DNA of 64,000 nt from Hoeflea sp. (GCA_019084245.1 JAHRFE010000033.1:1-64000); one strand, 5' to 3'; positions 36,212 to 44,787 are shown, counted from the first letter of the stretch. A program made the numbers and translations. The notes: generated by a model not told the origin, from the letters alone.

Positions 36212-37096
36212 ATGCCGCGTCATCTCGCCAATCTGCTGCTGCTTCTCGCCGGCGCCATCTGGGGTGCGGGCTTTGTCGCGCAATCGACGGCGATGGAAAG
36301 CATCGGTCCGTTCCTGTTTGTCGGATCGCGCTTTCTGGTGGCCGCGCTGGTGCTGGCGCCCTTTGCCTGGCGCGAATCCCGCAAGGCGCCGCATCCGGTG
36401 TCAAAGGCCCATCTCCGCGGCTTCGGGATGATCGGACTGGCGCTGTTTCTCGCCATGGGCTTGCAGCAGGTCGGCCTGACCATCACCAATGTCACCAACT
36501 CCGGCTTCCTGACCGGGCTTTACGTGGTGTTTGTTCCCGTCATCACCTTGCTGGTGCTGGGCCAGAAGCCGCACCGGGTGATCTGGCCGGCGGTGTTGAT
36601 GACATTCATCGGGATCTGGATGCTGGCCGGCGGCAGCATGGCCGATCTCAATGGCGGCGACCTGCTCACCATCGGCTGCGCCTTCATGTATGCGGTCCAG
36701 GTGATCCTCGTCGGCCGCTTCGTCGGGCCGAGCGGCCGGCCGCTGACCTTGTCCTTCGTGCAGTTTGCGCTTGCCTCCGCACTGGGCCTTGCTGTCGGGC
36801 TGGCGACCGAGCCCTTGAGCGTTGCAGCCCTGACCGGGGCCCTGCCGGAAATCCTCTATGCCGGTGTGGTGGCGACAGGACTTGCCTTCACCCTGCAGGT
36901 GATCGGCCAGCGCTACACCACCGCGCCACAAGCCGCGATCTTCCTGTCGACGGAATCGCTGTTCGCCGCCCTGTTTGCTGTTCTGCTGCTTGGCGAACAG
37001 GTTCCGGCGCTGGGCTACGCCGGCGGATTGTTGATCTTCCTTGCCATTCTGCTGGCCGAACTTGGCCCGATGGCGCGAAAGAAACCCGCGATCTGA
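36212..37096 (+). CDS. EamA/DMT family transporter
   Basis: A 294-residue protein with ten hydrophobic helices in two EamA halves, each opening with the family pattern (LLLLAGAIWGAGFVAQ near the N-terminus; GCAFMYAVQVILVGRF in the second half). It ends in a late LGYAGGLLIFLAILLAEL helix. The DMT superfamily exports metabolites such as amino acids; the substrate cannot be inferred. The 299 bp after it (to 37395) hold only an AT-rich stretch at about 37260-37320 that is a likely promoter region. Confidence 0.88.
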   Translation: MPRHLANLLLLLAGAIWGAGFVAQSTAMESIGPFLFVGSRFLVAALVLAPFAWRESRKAPHPVSKAHLRGFGMIGLALFLAMGLQQVGLTITNVTNSGFLTGLYVVFVPVITLLVLGQKPHRVIWPAVLMTFIGIWMLAGGSMADLNGGDLLTIGCAFMYAVQVILVGRFVGPSGRPLTLSFVQFALASALGLAVGLATEPLSVAALTGALPEILYAGVVATGLAFTLQVIGQRYTTAPQAAIFLSTESLFAALFAVLLLGEQVPALGYAGGLLIFLAILLAELGPMARKKPAI

Positions 37097-37395
37097 ATTC
37101 TCTCGCGTGCTTCACCCTCACGGATGTGATCACGGCGGCAGGCTGATACCCGGGATGGCGTCGCAAACGCGGCGGAAACGCGGCGCAGCCAAAGTCTTGC
37201 CATCCAAGTGATTTTCACCGTGTCGCACTACAACCCGCCCCAATTGCCCCCATGCGACGGCATATTATGGCTAGATTATGTCATTGATATTGTTGATTTT
37301 ATTTACGTCATGTGATTTGCGCCAGGCGGCCGCGCCACCTAATTTCACCCCTGCAAGCACCAACACCGGTGCACAACCACACAGGGAGACACCCC

Positions 37396-37638
37396 ATGAT
37401 GAAATCCATTCTTGCAGCCGCTTCGGTCCTGGCATTGACAGGCGCAGCCCTTGCAGCGGAAGTCGAAGGCGTGGTCACCAACTACGATGCCGCAACCAAC
37501 ATGATAATGCTGGAAAGCGGCGAGACCTTCACCCTCGCCGAAGGCGTTGTGCTCGACGGCCTGACGCCGGGCGGGAGGGTCGTCATCACCTATGATGACG
37601 GCACCACCAACGCCACGTCGGTCACCGTGGTGGAATAA
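37396..37638 (+). CDS. DUF1344 secreted protein, copy 1
   Basis: An 80-residue protein with a signal peptide (ALAA|EVEG near 21) and a compact DUF1344 domain: VEGVVTNYDAATNMIMLESGETFTLAEGVVLDGLTPG. It is small and probably periplasmic; its function is unknown. GGGAG lies 8 bases before the ATG. It is the first of two tandem paralogues, each of 80 codons, and is followed by a strong terminator, so the two are separate units. Confidence 0.82.
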   Translation: MMKSILAAASVLALTGAALAAEVEGVVTNYDAATNMIMLESGETFTLAEGVVLDGLTPGGRVVITYDDGTTNATSVTVVE

Positions 37639-37649
37639 GACGCCTGCCG

Positions 37650-37690
37650 CTGCCGGCCAGGTCCCCATTGCCTGGCCGGCAGCATTTTTT
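37650..37690 (+). terminator. intrinsic terminator of DUF1344 copy 1
   Basis: CTGCCGGCCAGG (37650-37661) and its exact complement (37671-37682) around a nine-base loop, followed by CATTTTTT. This is a perfect 12-bp stem. Confidence 0.9.
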
Positions 37691-37898
37691 CAGGGCGGAA
37701 AAACCGGTAAAAAGCGAGATCGATTCAACCGGATCATGGCAAAATTGTGCCAGGTTATGCCTTGAAAAATATATCTTTTTCCCGCTTGCGCCCGGAAAGA
37801 ACCCGGCGCATATGACCGCCGTCCCACCGCCGCCGACACCTGTCCGGCACATCTGCCGGCCGGCCGCGGATCGGGGTAACAACCTATGGAAAAGACCC

Positions 37899-38141
37899 AT
37901 GAAAAAGATCGTTGCAATCGCTTTCGCATCCGCAGCCATGCTCTCGACCGCCTTCGCAGGCGAAGTCCAGGGCGTGGTCAAGGCCGTTGACGCCGCAGCC
38001 GCCACCATTGAACTGGAATCCGGTGAAGTCTTCACCGCTGCCGAAGGTGTCGTGCTGGAAGGGATCGAAGCCGGCAAGTCCGTCAAGGTGATGTTCACCG
38101 ACGGCACAACCGACGCCACCGAAGTCTCGATCGTCGAATAA
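37899..38141 (+). CDS. DUF1344 secreted protein, copy 2
   Basis: An 80-residue paralogue of the gene 260 bp upstream. It has a signal peptide (AFA|GEVQG near 20) and the domain VQGVVKAVDAAAATIELESGEVFTAAEGVVLEGIEAG. Both end in (T/S)(V/I)VE. A perfect 10-bp hairpin (CCTGGCCGGA at 38151-38160 with 38174-38183) follows without a T run. Function unknown. Confidence 0.82.
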   Translation: MKKIVAIAFASAAMLSTAFAGEVQGVVKAVDAAAATIELESGEVFTAAEGVVLEGIEAGKSVKVMFTDGTTDATEVSIVE

Positions 38142-38293
38142 TTGCAGGAACCTGGCCGGATTGCGCTGAGCAGTCCGGCCAGGCTTGAGCGATGCACCCG
38201 CTACACGTGCACAAACTTTTGCTTGCCAATTTCCAACAAAACAATCATCTTTTAAGTGTTCGGGCAATTTGCGAACACGGGAAGACCAGAAAC

Positions 38294-38503
38294 ATGCGAG
38301 CCGAAGCCGCACAAAAAACTTCGGACGACTGGGATGAAAGCCCCCCGCGCCTCATGGTGTATCGGGGCAAAGTCGTTAAAATCAGGACCTTTCCACACAC
38401 TTCAAGAACTGCCTGCCATAACCCCCGCGCCAATGCGGGATATGACATGATGCTCGCCGACCGGAAATCCGCCTGGAAACCGGAAGGCAATCAAAGGACC
38501 TGA
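38294..38503 (+). CDS. possible 69-residue upstream ORF of the cold-shock gene
   Basis: An open frame from ATG 38294 (GGGAAGA upstream) to TGA 38503, five bases before the cold-shock ATG. The product is basic, with no domain I recognise. It may be translated as a leader or simply be part of the long 5' untranslated region usual for cspA genes. Nothing else is visible in 38142-38507. Confidence 0.3.
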   Translation: MRAEAAQKTSDDWDESPPRLMVYRGKVVKIRTFPHTSRTACHNPRANAGYDMMLADRKSAWKPEGNQRT

Positions 38504-38507
38504 CAGC

Positions 38508-38720
38508 ATGGCCGAAACTGGTACCGTAAAATTCTTCAACGTCGACAAGGGCTTTGGCTTCATCAAGCCTGACAATGGTGGTGCGGACATCTTCGTTCAC
38601 ATCTCCGCAGTGCAGGCCTCGGGAATGACCGGGCTTGAGGAGAACCAGAAGGTTGCCTTCGACACCGAGCCGGATCGCCGCGGCAAGGGACCGAAGGCCG
38701 TCAATCTGCGCCTCGCCTGA
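38508..38720 (+). CDS. cspA: cold-shock domain protein
   Basis: A 70-residue protein: one cold-shock domain with RNP1 (KGFGFI) and RNP2 (IFVHI) intact. It binds single-stranded RNA and DNA and melts RNA structure. The start follows AAAGGA by 9 bases. The space upstream is long, as for other csp genes whose leader senses temperature, but I could not define a switch. Confidence 0.95.
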   Translation: MAETGTVKFFNVDKGFGFIKPDNGGADIFVHISAVQASGMTGLEENQKVAFDTEPDRRGKGPKAVNLRLA

Positions 38721-38748
38721 CCGGGCAGCAGCACGGTATGGATGAAAC

Positions 38749-38783
38749 AAAGCCCGGCGGTCAAAAAATCGCCGGGCTTTTTT
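38749..38783 (+). terminator. intrinsic terminator of cspA
   Basis: AAAGCCCGGCG and CGCCGGGCTTT flank an A-rich loop and are followed by a T run reaching 38783. Confidence 0.9.
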
Positions 38784-38967
38784 GGCTGTCCCGGTGGGGC
38801 GATTTATCGTGACAGATGGCGCCAACTGGTTCGGTGTCCGTCAGGATTGCGCCGGATTGGGATGGTGAAGTTTCCATTCAGCTGCCGTTCAGCTTCATGG
38901 GAATAGGAAATAATCAATCCGGGACGACCGGTCAGAGCATGATCCGCCAACTCGAAAGGACGTTCTG

Positions 38968-39459
38968 ATGAAAAGCTTAGCAAAGACGATCGGCATCACC
39001 TTGCTGACAGCCGTAACAGCGCTCGCGCCATTGACGACCGCGGCCAATGCCGGTGACGGACGTTGGAACCGGCAGCATTACCAGCAGCGGCAGGATATGA
39101 GCCGTCTTTACGATTACCGCGACTACAGCCAACGCAACCAGCACAAGCAGAACTACGTCTATCGCCACGGCGGCAACAAGAAGTACATCTATCGCGACCG
39201 CCGCAACAATGACGCCCTTGTTCTCGGCATCATCGGCCTTGGCGCCGCTGCGATCATCGGCGGGGCCATTGCCAACAGCCACAACAACCCGCAGGTGATC
39301 TACCGCCAGCCGCATACGCCGCGCAATGCCGGCGGCGCCTATCAGCCATGGAGCCAATCCTGGATGCGCTATTGCTCCAACAAATACCGCTCCTTCAATC
39401 CCTCAACCGGCACCTATCGCGGTTACGACGGACGCGACCACTTCTGCGTTGTCAACTGA
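38968..39459 (+). CDS. BA14K family protein
   Basis: 163 residues with a signal peptide (cleavage near ANA|GDG at about 29), a Tyr/Arg/Gln-rich middle, one hydrophobic Gly/Ala segment (about 78-95) and a C-terminal BA14K motif (SWMRYCSNKYRSFNPSTGTYRGYDGRDHFC) with its two Cys. The Brucella BA14K namesake is an immunoreactive protein with lectin-like activity; the role here is unknown beyond an envelope location. Confidence 0.88.
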   Translation: MKSLAKTIGITLLTAVTALAPLTTAANAGDGRWNRQHYQQRQDMSRLYDYRDYSQRNQHKQNYVYRHGGNKKYIYRDRRNNDALVLGIIGLGAAAIIGGAIANSHNNPQVIYRQPHTPRNAGGAYQPWSQSWMRYCSNKYRSFNPSTGTYRGYDGRDHFCVVN

Positions 39460-39509
39460 ACAGGGCGCGAATGCGCCATTGCCTTCAGCCCGATTGCCAT
39501 CAGCCAAGG

Positions 39510-39542
39510 AACCGGCCTCGCCCTGCGACGGCCGGTTTTTTT
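39510..39542 (+). terminator. intrinsic terminator of the BA14K gene
   Basis: AACCGGCC and GGCCGGTT pair around a twelve-base loop and run into seven T (39536-39542). Confidence 0.88.
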
Positions 39543-39581
39543 GTGGCGCGCATGCCAGGTTTTTGCCCCGGCAGCTTGGCT

Positions 39582-40229
39582 CTACAGGCCCTTCAGGAAC
39601 GGATTGGTGCGGCGCTCGTCGCCGATCTTGCCGCCCGGTCCGTGGCCGCAGATGAAGCCGGTCTCATCGCCCAGCGGGAACACCTTGTCGCGGATCGAAT
39701 TGAGCAACGTCTGGTGGTCGCCGCCAGGAAGATCGGTGCGGCCGATTGAGCCCGCAAACAGCACATCGCCCAGATGCGCGAAGCCTTCGGCGCGGTTGTA
39801 GAAGATTACATGGCCCGGCGCGTGGCCGGGGGTGTGGAAGACTTCGAACTCATAGGCGCCGAACGACACCCTGTCGCCATCCTTGAGCCACTGGTCCGGC
39901 ACGACATTGCGCACATCCATATCGAGCCCGAACATCCTGGCCTGGTCTTCCAGGCCCGACAGCAGCGGCAGGTCGGCCTCATGCGGGCCGATGATCGGGA
40001 TCTTGAGCTTCTCGCGCAGTTCGTCCGCGCCCCCGGCATGGTCGATATGGCCGTGGGTGAGCCAGATTGCCTCGATCGTCAGGTCGTTCTCGGCGATGGT
40101 CTGCAGGATCACGTCGACATCGCCGCCCGGATCGATGACGACGCCCGATTTCGTGTCCTGATCAAACAGCACCGTGCAGTTCTGCTGGAATGGCGTGACG
40201 GGAATGATGCCCGCGCGCAGATCGCCCAT
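39582..40229 (-). CDS. MBL-fold metallo-hydrolase (glyoxalase II-like)
   Basis: 215 residues with the metallo-beta-lactamase signature THGHIDHAGG (His59, His61, Asp63, His64), then VFHTPGHAPGHVIFY, FAGSIGRTDLPGGD and the late His in ICGHGPGG. This is the glyoxalase II-like branch of about 210 residues found in many bacteria, which hydrolyses thioesters such as S-lactoylglutathione; the actual substrate is not proven. Single-gene unit. Confidence 0.9.
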   Translation of the reverse strand: MGDLRAGIIPVTPFQQNCTVLFDQDTKSGVVIDPGGDVDVILQTIAENDLTIEAIWLTHGHIDHAGGADELREKLKIPIIGPHEADLPLLSGLEDQARMFGLDMDVRNVVPDQWLKDGDRVSFGAYEFEVFHTPGHAPGHVIFYNRAEGFAHLGDVLFAGSIGRTDLPGGDHQTLLNSIRDKVFPLGDETGFICGHGPGGKIGDERRTNPFLKGL

Positions 40230-40388
40230 GATTTTTATCCCCGTTGCAGTTCTGGGGCCGGCAGGCTGAACCCGGCCGGCGCATTTCCGCCCTGTACTAC
40301 CTCAATCTCCCGCAAAGCTGAACCGGTTAGAGGCTGCCTGCGGTAAATTGCCTGTGCCGCCACTCGGCCGCTTGCGCGAAATGCTCGC

Positions 40389-40847
40389 CTAAACCGGCAA
40401 ACCGCCACCCTCTTTCAGCGTGTCGAGGACAATCGCAGTCTTCACGTGCTGCACTGATTCATGCGGCAGCAACACATCGCTGACAAAGGCCGACAGCGAG
40501 CGCAGGTCCGGCGTCACCACCTTGATGATGTAGTCCATCTCGCCCGTGAGCGAATAGGCTTCCAGCACCTCCGGCAGCCCGCCGATCAGCCGGGCGAAGC
40601 GCTGGGCGTTATCGCGGTTGTGGGTGGCGAGCGTCACCGTGATCAGGTTGACGATGCCGATGCCGAGTTTTTCGCGGTCGAGATCAGCTCGGTAGCCGCG
40701 GATGAAGCCCTCCTGCTCGAGCCGTGTACGCCTGCGCGAGCATTGCGACGCCGACAGATGGATATTCTGCGACAGCTCATTGTTGGTGAGCCGCCCGTCC
40801 TGCTGCAGCAAGCGCAGCAGCTTGCGGTCGAATTCATCGAGATGCAC
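40389..40847 (-). CDS. Lrp/AsnC-family regulator, probable hppD regulator
   Basis: 152 residues from a GTG at 40847 (HLDEFDRKLLRLLQQDGRLT), chosen because GGAG lies eight bases upstream and family alignments begin there; ATG starts further upstream would add non-family residues. The HTH is TNNELSQNIHLSASQCSRRRTRLEQEG; the ligand domain has EAYSLTGEMDYIIKVV. It is divergent from hppD, and Lrp-type proteins next to hppD are known to respond to tyrosine or phenylalanine. Phased TGCACA motifs lie between the two genes. Confidence 0.88.
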   Translation of the reverse strand: MHLDEFDRKLLRLLQQDGRLTNNELSQNIHLSASQCSRRRTRLEQEGFIRGYRADLDREKLGIGIVNLITVTLATHNRDNAQRFARLIGGLPEVLEAYSLTGEMDYIIKVVTPDLRSLSAFVSDVLLPHESVQHVKTAIVLDTLKEGGGLPV

Positions 40848-40873
40848 GATACCTGCTCCATTCGTATGTTTGA

Positions 40874-40923
40874 TGCACATATTATGCACACTGGTGCCAA
40901 TAGGCGCGCTCAATGCATGCACA
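40874..40923. promoter_or_regulatory. phased TGCACA array, candidate Lrp operator
   Basis: TGCACA occurs at 40874, 40885 and 40918. The spacings are 11 and 33 bp, whole helical turns, so all three lie on one DNA face, as expected for Lrp-family oligomers. The array is in the lrp-hppD intergenic region. Confidence 0.45.
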
Positions 40924-41010
40924 TTGCAGCAAATATGCCCCATCATGCGCACCAGTCAACAAGCGCGGGCGCTGATGATCCGCGCGGACACCAGAAAGAG
41001 GAGAGACACG

Positions 41011-42120
41011 ATGGGCCCGTTCCCCCACGATGCGCCGCGCGCCACGATTTCCGAGGACAACCCGGCCGGCACAAACGGCTTCGAATTCGTCGAATTCGCC
41101 CATCCCGATCCCGCAGCGCTTGAAGCGCTGTTTACCCGCATGGGCTATGAACCCGTCGCGCGTCATCGCGACAAGGCCATCACGGTCTGGCGGCAGGGCG
41201 ACATCAATTATATCCTCAACGCCGAGAAGGGCTCGTTTGCCGACCGCTTCGTCGACACCCACGGCCCCTGCGCCCCGTCGATGGCCTGGCGCGTCGCCGA
41301 CGCCGGCAAGGCGCTGGCGCATGCGGTGTCCAAGGGTGCAGAGGAATACAAAGGCTCCGACAAGACGCTGGATGTTCCGGCCATCATCGGCATCGGCGGC
41401 TCGCTGCTCTATTTCGTCGACACCTGGGGATCCGAGGGCTCTGCCTATGACGCCGAGTTCGAGTGGCTGGGCGAGCGCGACCCGAAGCCCGAGGGCGCCG
41501 GCTTCTATTATCTCGACCACCTCACCCACAATGTCATCCGTGGCAACATGGACAAATGGTGGGATTTCTACCGCGACCTGTTCAACTTCAAGCAGATCCA
41601 TTTCTTCGACATCGAGGGCAAGCTCACCGGCCTCGTCTCGCGCGCCATCACCTCGCCCTGCGGCCGCATCCGCATCCCATTGAACGAATCCACCGACGAC
41701 AGGAGCCAGATCGAAGAGTTCCTGCGCAAATACAATGGCGAAGGCATCCAGCACATCGCGGTCGGCACCGACGACATCTATGCGGGCACTGACTGGATCG
41801 CGGGCAAAGGCGTCAAGTTCATGCCCGGCCCGCCCGACACCTATTACGAGCAGTCGAAAACCCGGGTGCACGGCCATGACGAGCCGATCGAAAAGCTCAA
41901 GAAGCACGGAATTCTGATCGACGGCGAAGGCGTGATCGACGGCGGCATGACCAAGATCCTGCTGCAGGTCTTCTCCAAGACCGTGATCGGGCCGATCTTC
42001 TTCGAGTTCATCCAGCGCAAGGGCGACGAGGGCTTTGGCGAGGGAAATTTCCGCGCCCTGTTCGAATCCATCGAGGAAGACCAGATCCGCCGCGGCGTGT
42101 TCAACGACGCGGCGGAGTAG
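41011..42120 (+). CDS. hppD: 4-hydroxyphenylpyruvate dioxygenase
   Basis: 369 residues, full length from MGPFPHDAP (AGGAGAG before the ATG). Iron ligands of the vicinal-oxygen-chelate fold are in place: His170 (LDHLTHNV), His248 (IQHIAVGTDD) and Glu332 (FFEFIQRKG). It converts 4-hydroxyphenylpyruvate to homogentisate with O2 in tyrosine breakdown. hmgA and other pathway genes are not in the window. It is divergent from an Lrp regulator that probably controls it. Confidence 0.97.
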   Translation: MGPFPHDAPRATISEDNPAGTNGFEFVEFAHPDPAALEALFTRMGYEPVARHRDKAITVWRQGDINYILNAEKGSFADRFVDTHGPCAPSMAWRVADAGKALAHAVSKGAEEYKGSDKTLDVPAIIGIGGSLLYFVDTWGSEGSAYDAEFEWLGERDPKPEGAGFYYLDHLTHNVIRGNMDKWWDFYRDLFNFKQIHFFDIEGKLTGLVSRAITSPCGRIRIPLNESTDDRSQIEEFLRKYNGEGIQHIAVGTDDIYAGTDWIAGKGVKFMPGPPDTYYEQSKTRVHGHDEPIEKLKKHGILIDGEGVIDGGMTKILLQVFSKTVIGPIFFEFIQRKGDEGFGEGNFRALFESIEEDQIRRGVFNDAAE

Positions 42121-42135
42121 ACAGTCCACTAACGC

Positions 42136-42166
42136 AAAAAGGCGGCGATCCTTTCCGGGCGCCGCC
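42136..42166 (-). terminator. hairpin terminator, minus strand
   Basis: GGCGGCG and CGCCGCC (42141-42147, 42160-42166) pair; five A on the left become a T run on the minus strand. It would stop transcription arriving from ilvE. Its loop and stem nearly repeat the hairpin at 42393. Confidence 0.65.
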
Positions 42167-42216
42167 TCAGCTTGTTGACAAGGTCATTCTCGAGATGGAC
42201 GGAGCCACGTCCTCCA

Positions 42217-42328
42217 TCATCCGGCCCCCGCGCCGGAATCCAGCTACGGCGCGTCCGCGCCGTGCAAGAGTCTTGTGCGATCAAGGACTTGATCGCGCTG
42301 GATGCCGGATCAAGTCCGGCATGACGGG
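42217..42328. repeat. REP-like palindromic repeat, family A copy 3
   Basis: It starts CCGGCCCCCGCGCCGGAATCC like copy 1 and ends GGATGCCGGATCAAGTCCGG like copies 1 and 2; internal dyads include GGCGCGTCCGCGCC. It lies between two near-identical terminator hairpins in the gap between hppD and ilvE. No gene is visible in 42121-42441. Confidence 0.75.
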
Positions 42329-42392
42329 GCTCGATGGATTGCCACCACAAAGCGAAGAGTGGTTGAAGTTACTGGGCCTGTCAGCACTCTGA

Positions 42393-42423
42393 GGCGGCGG
42401 TCCTTTCGGAGCGCCGCCTTTTT
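42393..42423 (+). terminator. hairpin terminator, plus strand
   Basis: GGCGGCG (42393-42399) and CGCCGCC (42412-42418) pair and five T follow. It would stop plus-strand transcription from hppD. Confidence 0.7.
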
Positions 42424-42441
42424 CTGTCTGGTCTGGAAGGA

Positions 42442-43332
42442 TTACTCCGCTGCAGCCTTCTTGGGCTGGACCTCGGCCATGTAGTCGTTGACCAGGTTCC
42501 TGGCGATTTCGCCCACCGTGAAGCGGTGCGGGCCGATTTCCGACACCGGCGTGACTTCGGCCGCGGTGCCGGTGAGGAAACACTGCTCGAAGCCGTCGAG
42601 TTCCTCGGGCATGATCGCCCGCTCGATCACCTCGTAGCCGCGCTTCTTGGCAAGGCTGATCACCGTGCGCCGCGTGATGCCATCGAGGAAGCAGTCCGGG
42701 TCCGGCGTGTGGATCCTGCCGTCACGCACAAAGAAGATGTTGGCGCCGGTGGCCTCGGCCACCCGGCCGCGCCAGTCGAGCATCATCGCGTCGGCATAGC
42801 CGCGCTCCTCGGCCCGGTGCTTGGACAGCGTGCAGATCATGTAGAGCCCGGCGGCCTTGGATTTCGACGGCGCCGTGCGCGGGTCGGGCCGGCAATATTC
42901 GGCGATATCCAGGCGAATGCCCTTCATCCGCTCTTCCGGATTGAAATAGCTCGGCCACTGCCAGATGGCGATGGCAAGGTTGATCCGGTTCTTCTGCGCC
43001 GAGACGCCCATCATCTCCGAGCCACGCCAGGCGATCGGCCGCACGTAAGCGTCCGTGAGCCCTTGGCGAGAAAGAAGCTCGGCGCAGGCCTGGTCGATCT
43101 CGGCCACGCTGTAGGGGATCTTGAAGCCCAGGATTTCTCCTGATGCGTGCAGCCGCTCGGTGTGTTCGGTGAGCTTGAAGATCTCGCCGCCATAGGCACG
43201 CTCGCCCTCGAACACGGCGCTGGCGTAATGCAGGCCATGGGTCAGCACGTGAATCTTTGCATCCTTCCACGGCACGAATTCGCCATTGAACCAGATTTCA
43301 CCTTCGAGCTGGTCAAAAGGTACCGACGCCAT
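42442..43332 (-). CDS. ilvE: branched-chain amino acid aminotransferase
   Basis: A fold-type IV PLP enzyme of 296 residues from MASVPFDQ (GGGAGG before the ATG). PLP Lys159 lies in SKSKAAGLYM, and the substrate/PLP stretch AEATGANIFFV follows. It transaminates the keto acids of valine, leucine and isoleucine with glutamate. The frame continues upstream past 43332 without family similarity. It lies opposite a MarR gene across 204 bp. Confidence 0.95.
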   Translation of the reverse strand: MASVPFDQLEGEIWFNGEFVPWKDAKIHVLTHGLHYASAVFEGERAYGGEIFKLTEHTERLHASGEILGFKIPYSVAEIDQACAELLSRQGLTDAYVRPIAWRGSEMMGVSAQKNRINLAIAIWQWPSYFNPEERMKGIRLDIAEYCRPDPRTAPSKSKAAGLYMICTLSKHRAEERGYADAMMLDWRGRVAEATGANIFFVRDGRIHTPDPDCFLDGITRRTVISLAKKRGYEVIERAIMPEELDGFEQCFLTGTAAEVTPVSEIGPHRFTVGEIARNLVNDYMAEVQPKKAAAE

Positions 43333-43536
43333 CGCGTTTCCTCCCAGGCGGTATGCCGCCGTGATGCTGTTGTCTGAAGCCGGTGTCGGAGACCGCGGGA
43401 CCAGGCGCCTTAAGGCGCAGGAAACGGGCAAAGCGAAGCCGACGGGCAAGGCCAGCTTGCCTTGCGCGCAATTCAAAGCTAGCAATTGCGCCAATTTATG
43501 TCAACATAACTGACATATTCGAAAGGAAATGTCGCC

Positions 43537-44040
43537 ATGAACCGTGACGGCACAATCATGCCCGCATCCGACGAGATTCTCGCCCAGCCGATGGGTGACG
43601 CAGAAGAGATCGATTTCGAGATCATCGAGCTTCTGTTCTTCGCCTATCGAGATTTCATTTCCGATCCGGACGCCATTCTCGACACCTCCGGCTTCGGCCG
43701 GGCGCATCATCGGGTCGTCCATTTCGTCAATCGTGAGCCCGGACTGACTGTGGCCGCCCTGCTCGAAACGCTGAAGATCACCAAGCAGTCTCTCGCCCGG
43801 GTGCTCAAGGAGCTGATCGATTCAGGCTATGTCGCCCAGGTCGCGGGCCCCGAGGATCGCAGGCAGCGCAGGCTGTATCCGACCCGTCGCGGCCGCGAAC
43901 TGGCGCTTGCGCTGGCACGGCCACAGTCTTGCCGTATCGCCCATGCACTTGAAGGTCTGGACAAAGACGGGCGGGCCGTGGTCAAGGCGTTTCTTTCCGG
44001 TATGATCAATCCCGCAGCGCGCATCGATGCACCAGAATAA
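43537..44040 (+). CDS. MarR-family transcriptional regulator
   Basis: 167 residues with a winged HTH: GFGRAHHRVVHFVNREPGLTVAALLETLKITKQSLARVLKELIDSGYV, then the wing GPEDRRQRRLYPT. MarR proteins typically respond to aromatic or phenolic ligands. Its stop is directly followed by the response regulator region (39 bp), so the two genes are likely one unit. An odd extra N-terminal 25-residue acidic segment precedes the DNA-binding domain. Confidence 0.88.
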   Translation: MNRDGTIMPASDEILAQPMGDAEEIDFEIIELLFFAYRDFISDPDAILDTSGFGRAHHRVVHFVNREPGLTVAALLETLKITKQSLARVLKELIDSGYVAQVAGPEDRRQRRLYPTRRGRELALALARPQSCRIAHALEGLDKDGRAVVKAFLSGMINPAARIDAPE

Positions 44041-44079
44041 GTGTTGCCGGGACAACGGCTGAATGAGGGATTTGACGAG

Positions 44080-44787
44080 ATGACCACCCCCTTGCCAGGC
44101 GACGACGCCGCTCACCTTCTGGTAGTCGACGACGACACCCGAATCCGCGACCTGCTCTCGCGCTACCTCACCGAGCAGGGCTTTCGCATCACCACCGCCG
44201 CCGACGCCGCCGAAGCGCGGCGCAAGCTCGAGGGCATCGATTTCGACATGCTTATCATCGACGTGATGATGCCGGGCGAAAGCGGCTTGTCGCTGACCCG
44301 GGCCTTGCGCGAAATCAAGACCGTGCCGATCCTGATGCTGACGGCGCTGGCCGAGGGCGACGCCCGGATCGACGGACTTGAGGCAGGCGCCGATGATTAC
44401 CTGGCAAAACCCTTCAATCCGCGCGAACTGGTACTCAGGATCAACAACATCCTCAAGCGCGGCGGACAGCCGGCGACGCCGAAGGTCGAGCAGGTGGTGT
44501 TCGGCCCCTACACTTTCGTCATTGCCCGGCGCGAACTGAAAAGATCCGGCGAACCGGTACGGCTCACCGACCGCGAGCGCGAGATCATGGTCACCTTCGC
44601 CGAAAACGCCGGCGACACCGTTCCGCGCCACGAACTCGTCGGCCCCGACATCGAAGTCGGCGAGCGCACGATCGATGTGCAGATCAACCGCCTCAGGCGC
44701 AAGATCGAGGAGGACCCAGCCAATCCGGTCTGGCTGCAGACCGTGCGCGGCATCGGCTACCGGCTGAGCGTTGAAACCTCGACCTGA
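44080..44787 (+). CDS. OmpR/PhoB-type response regulator
   Basis: A 235-residue protein from MTTPLPGDD. The receiver domain has the acidic pair in VVDDD (residues 16-18), phospho-acceptor Asp61 (LIIDVMMPG) and Lys110 (YLAKPFNP). A winged-helix trans_reg_C domain follows (RLTDREREIMVTF...ERTIDVQINRLRRKIEEDP...VRGIGYRL). The frame is open back to 44041. No kinase gene follows directly; the nearest orphan kinase is at 52774, beyond the catabolic block. Confidence 0.93.
   Translation: MTTPLPGDDAAHLLVVDDDTRIRDLLSRYLTEQGFRITTAADAAEARRKLEGIDFDMLIIDVMMPGESGLSLTRALREIKTVPILMLTALAEGDARIDGLEAGADDYLAKPFNPRELVLRINNILKRGGQPATPKVEQVVFGPYTFVIARRELKRSGEPVRLTDREREIMVTFAENAGDTVPRHELVGPDIEVGERTIDVQINRLRRKIEEDPANPVWLQTVRGIGYRLSVETST

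Noticed and set aside
38151-38183. CCTGGCCGGA/TCCGGCCAGG hairpin after DUF1344 copy 2 as an intrinsic terminator
   Set aside because: The stem is perfect but no T run follows, so only a possible Rho-dependent or stabilising role remains.
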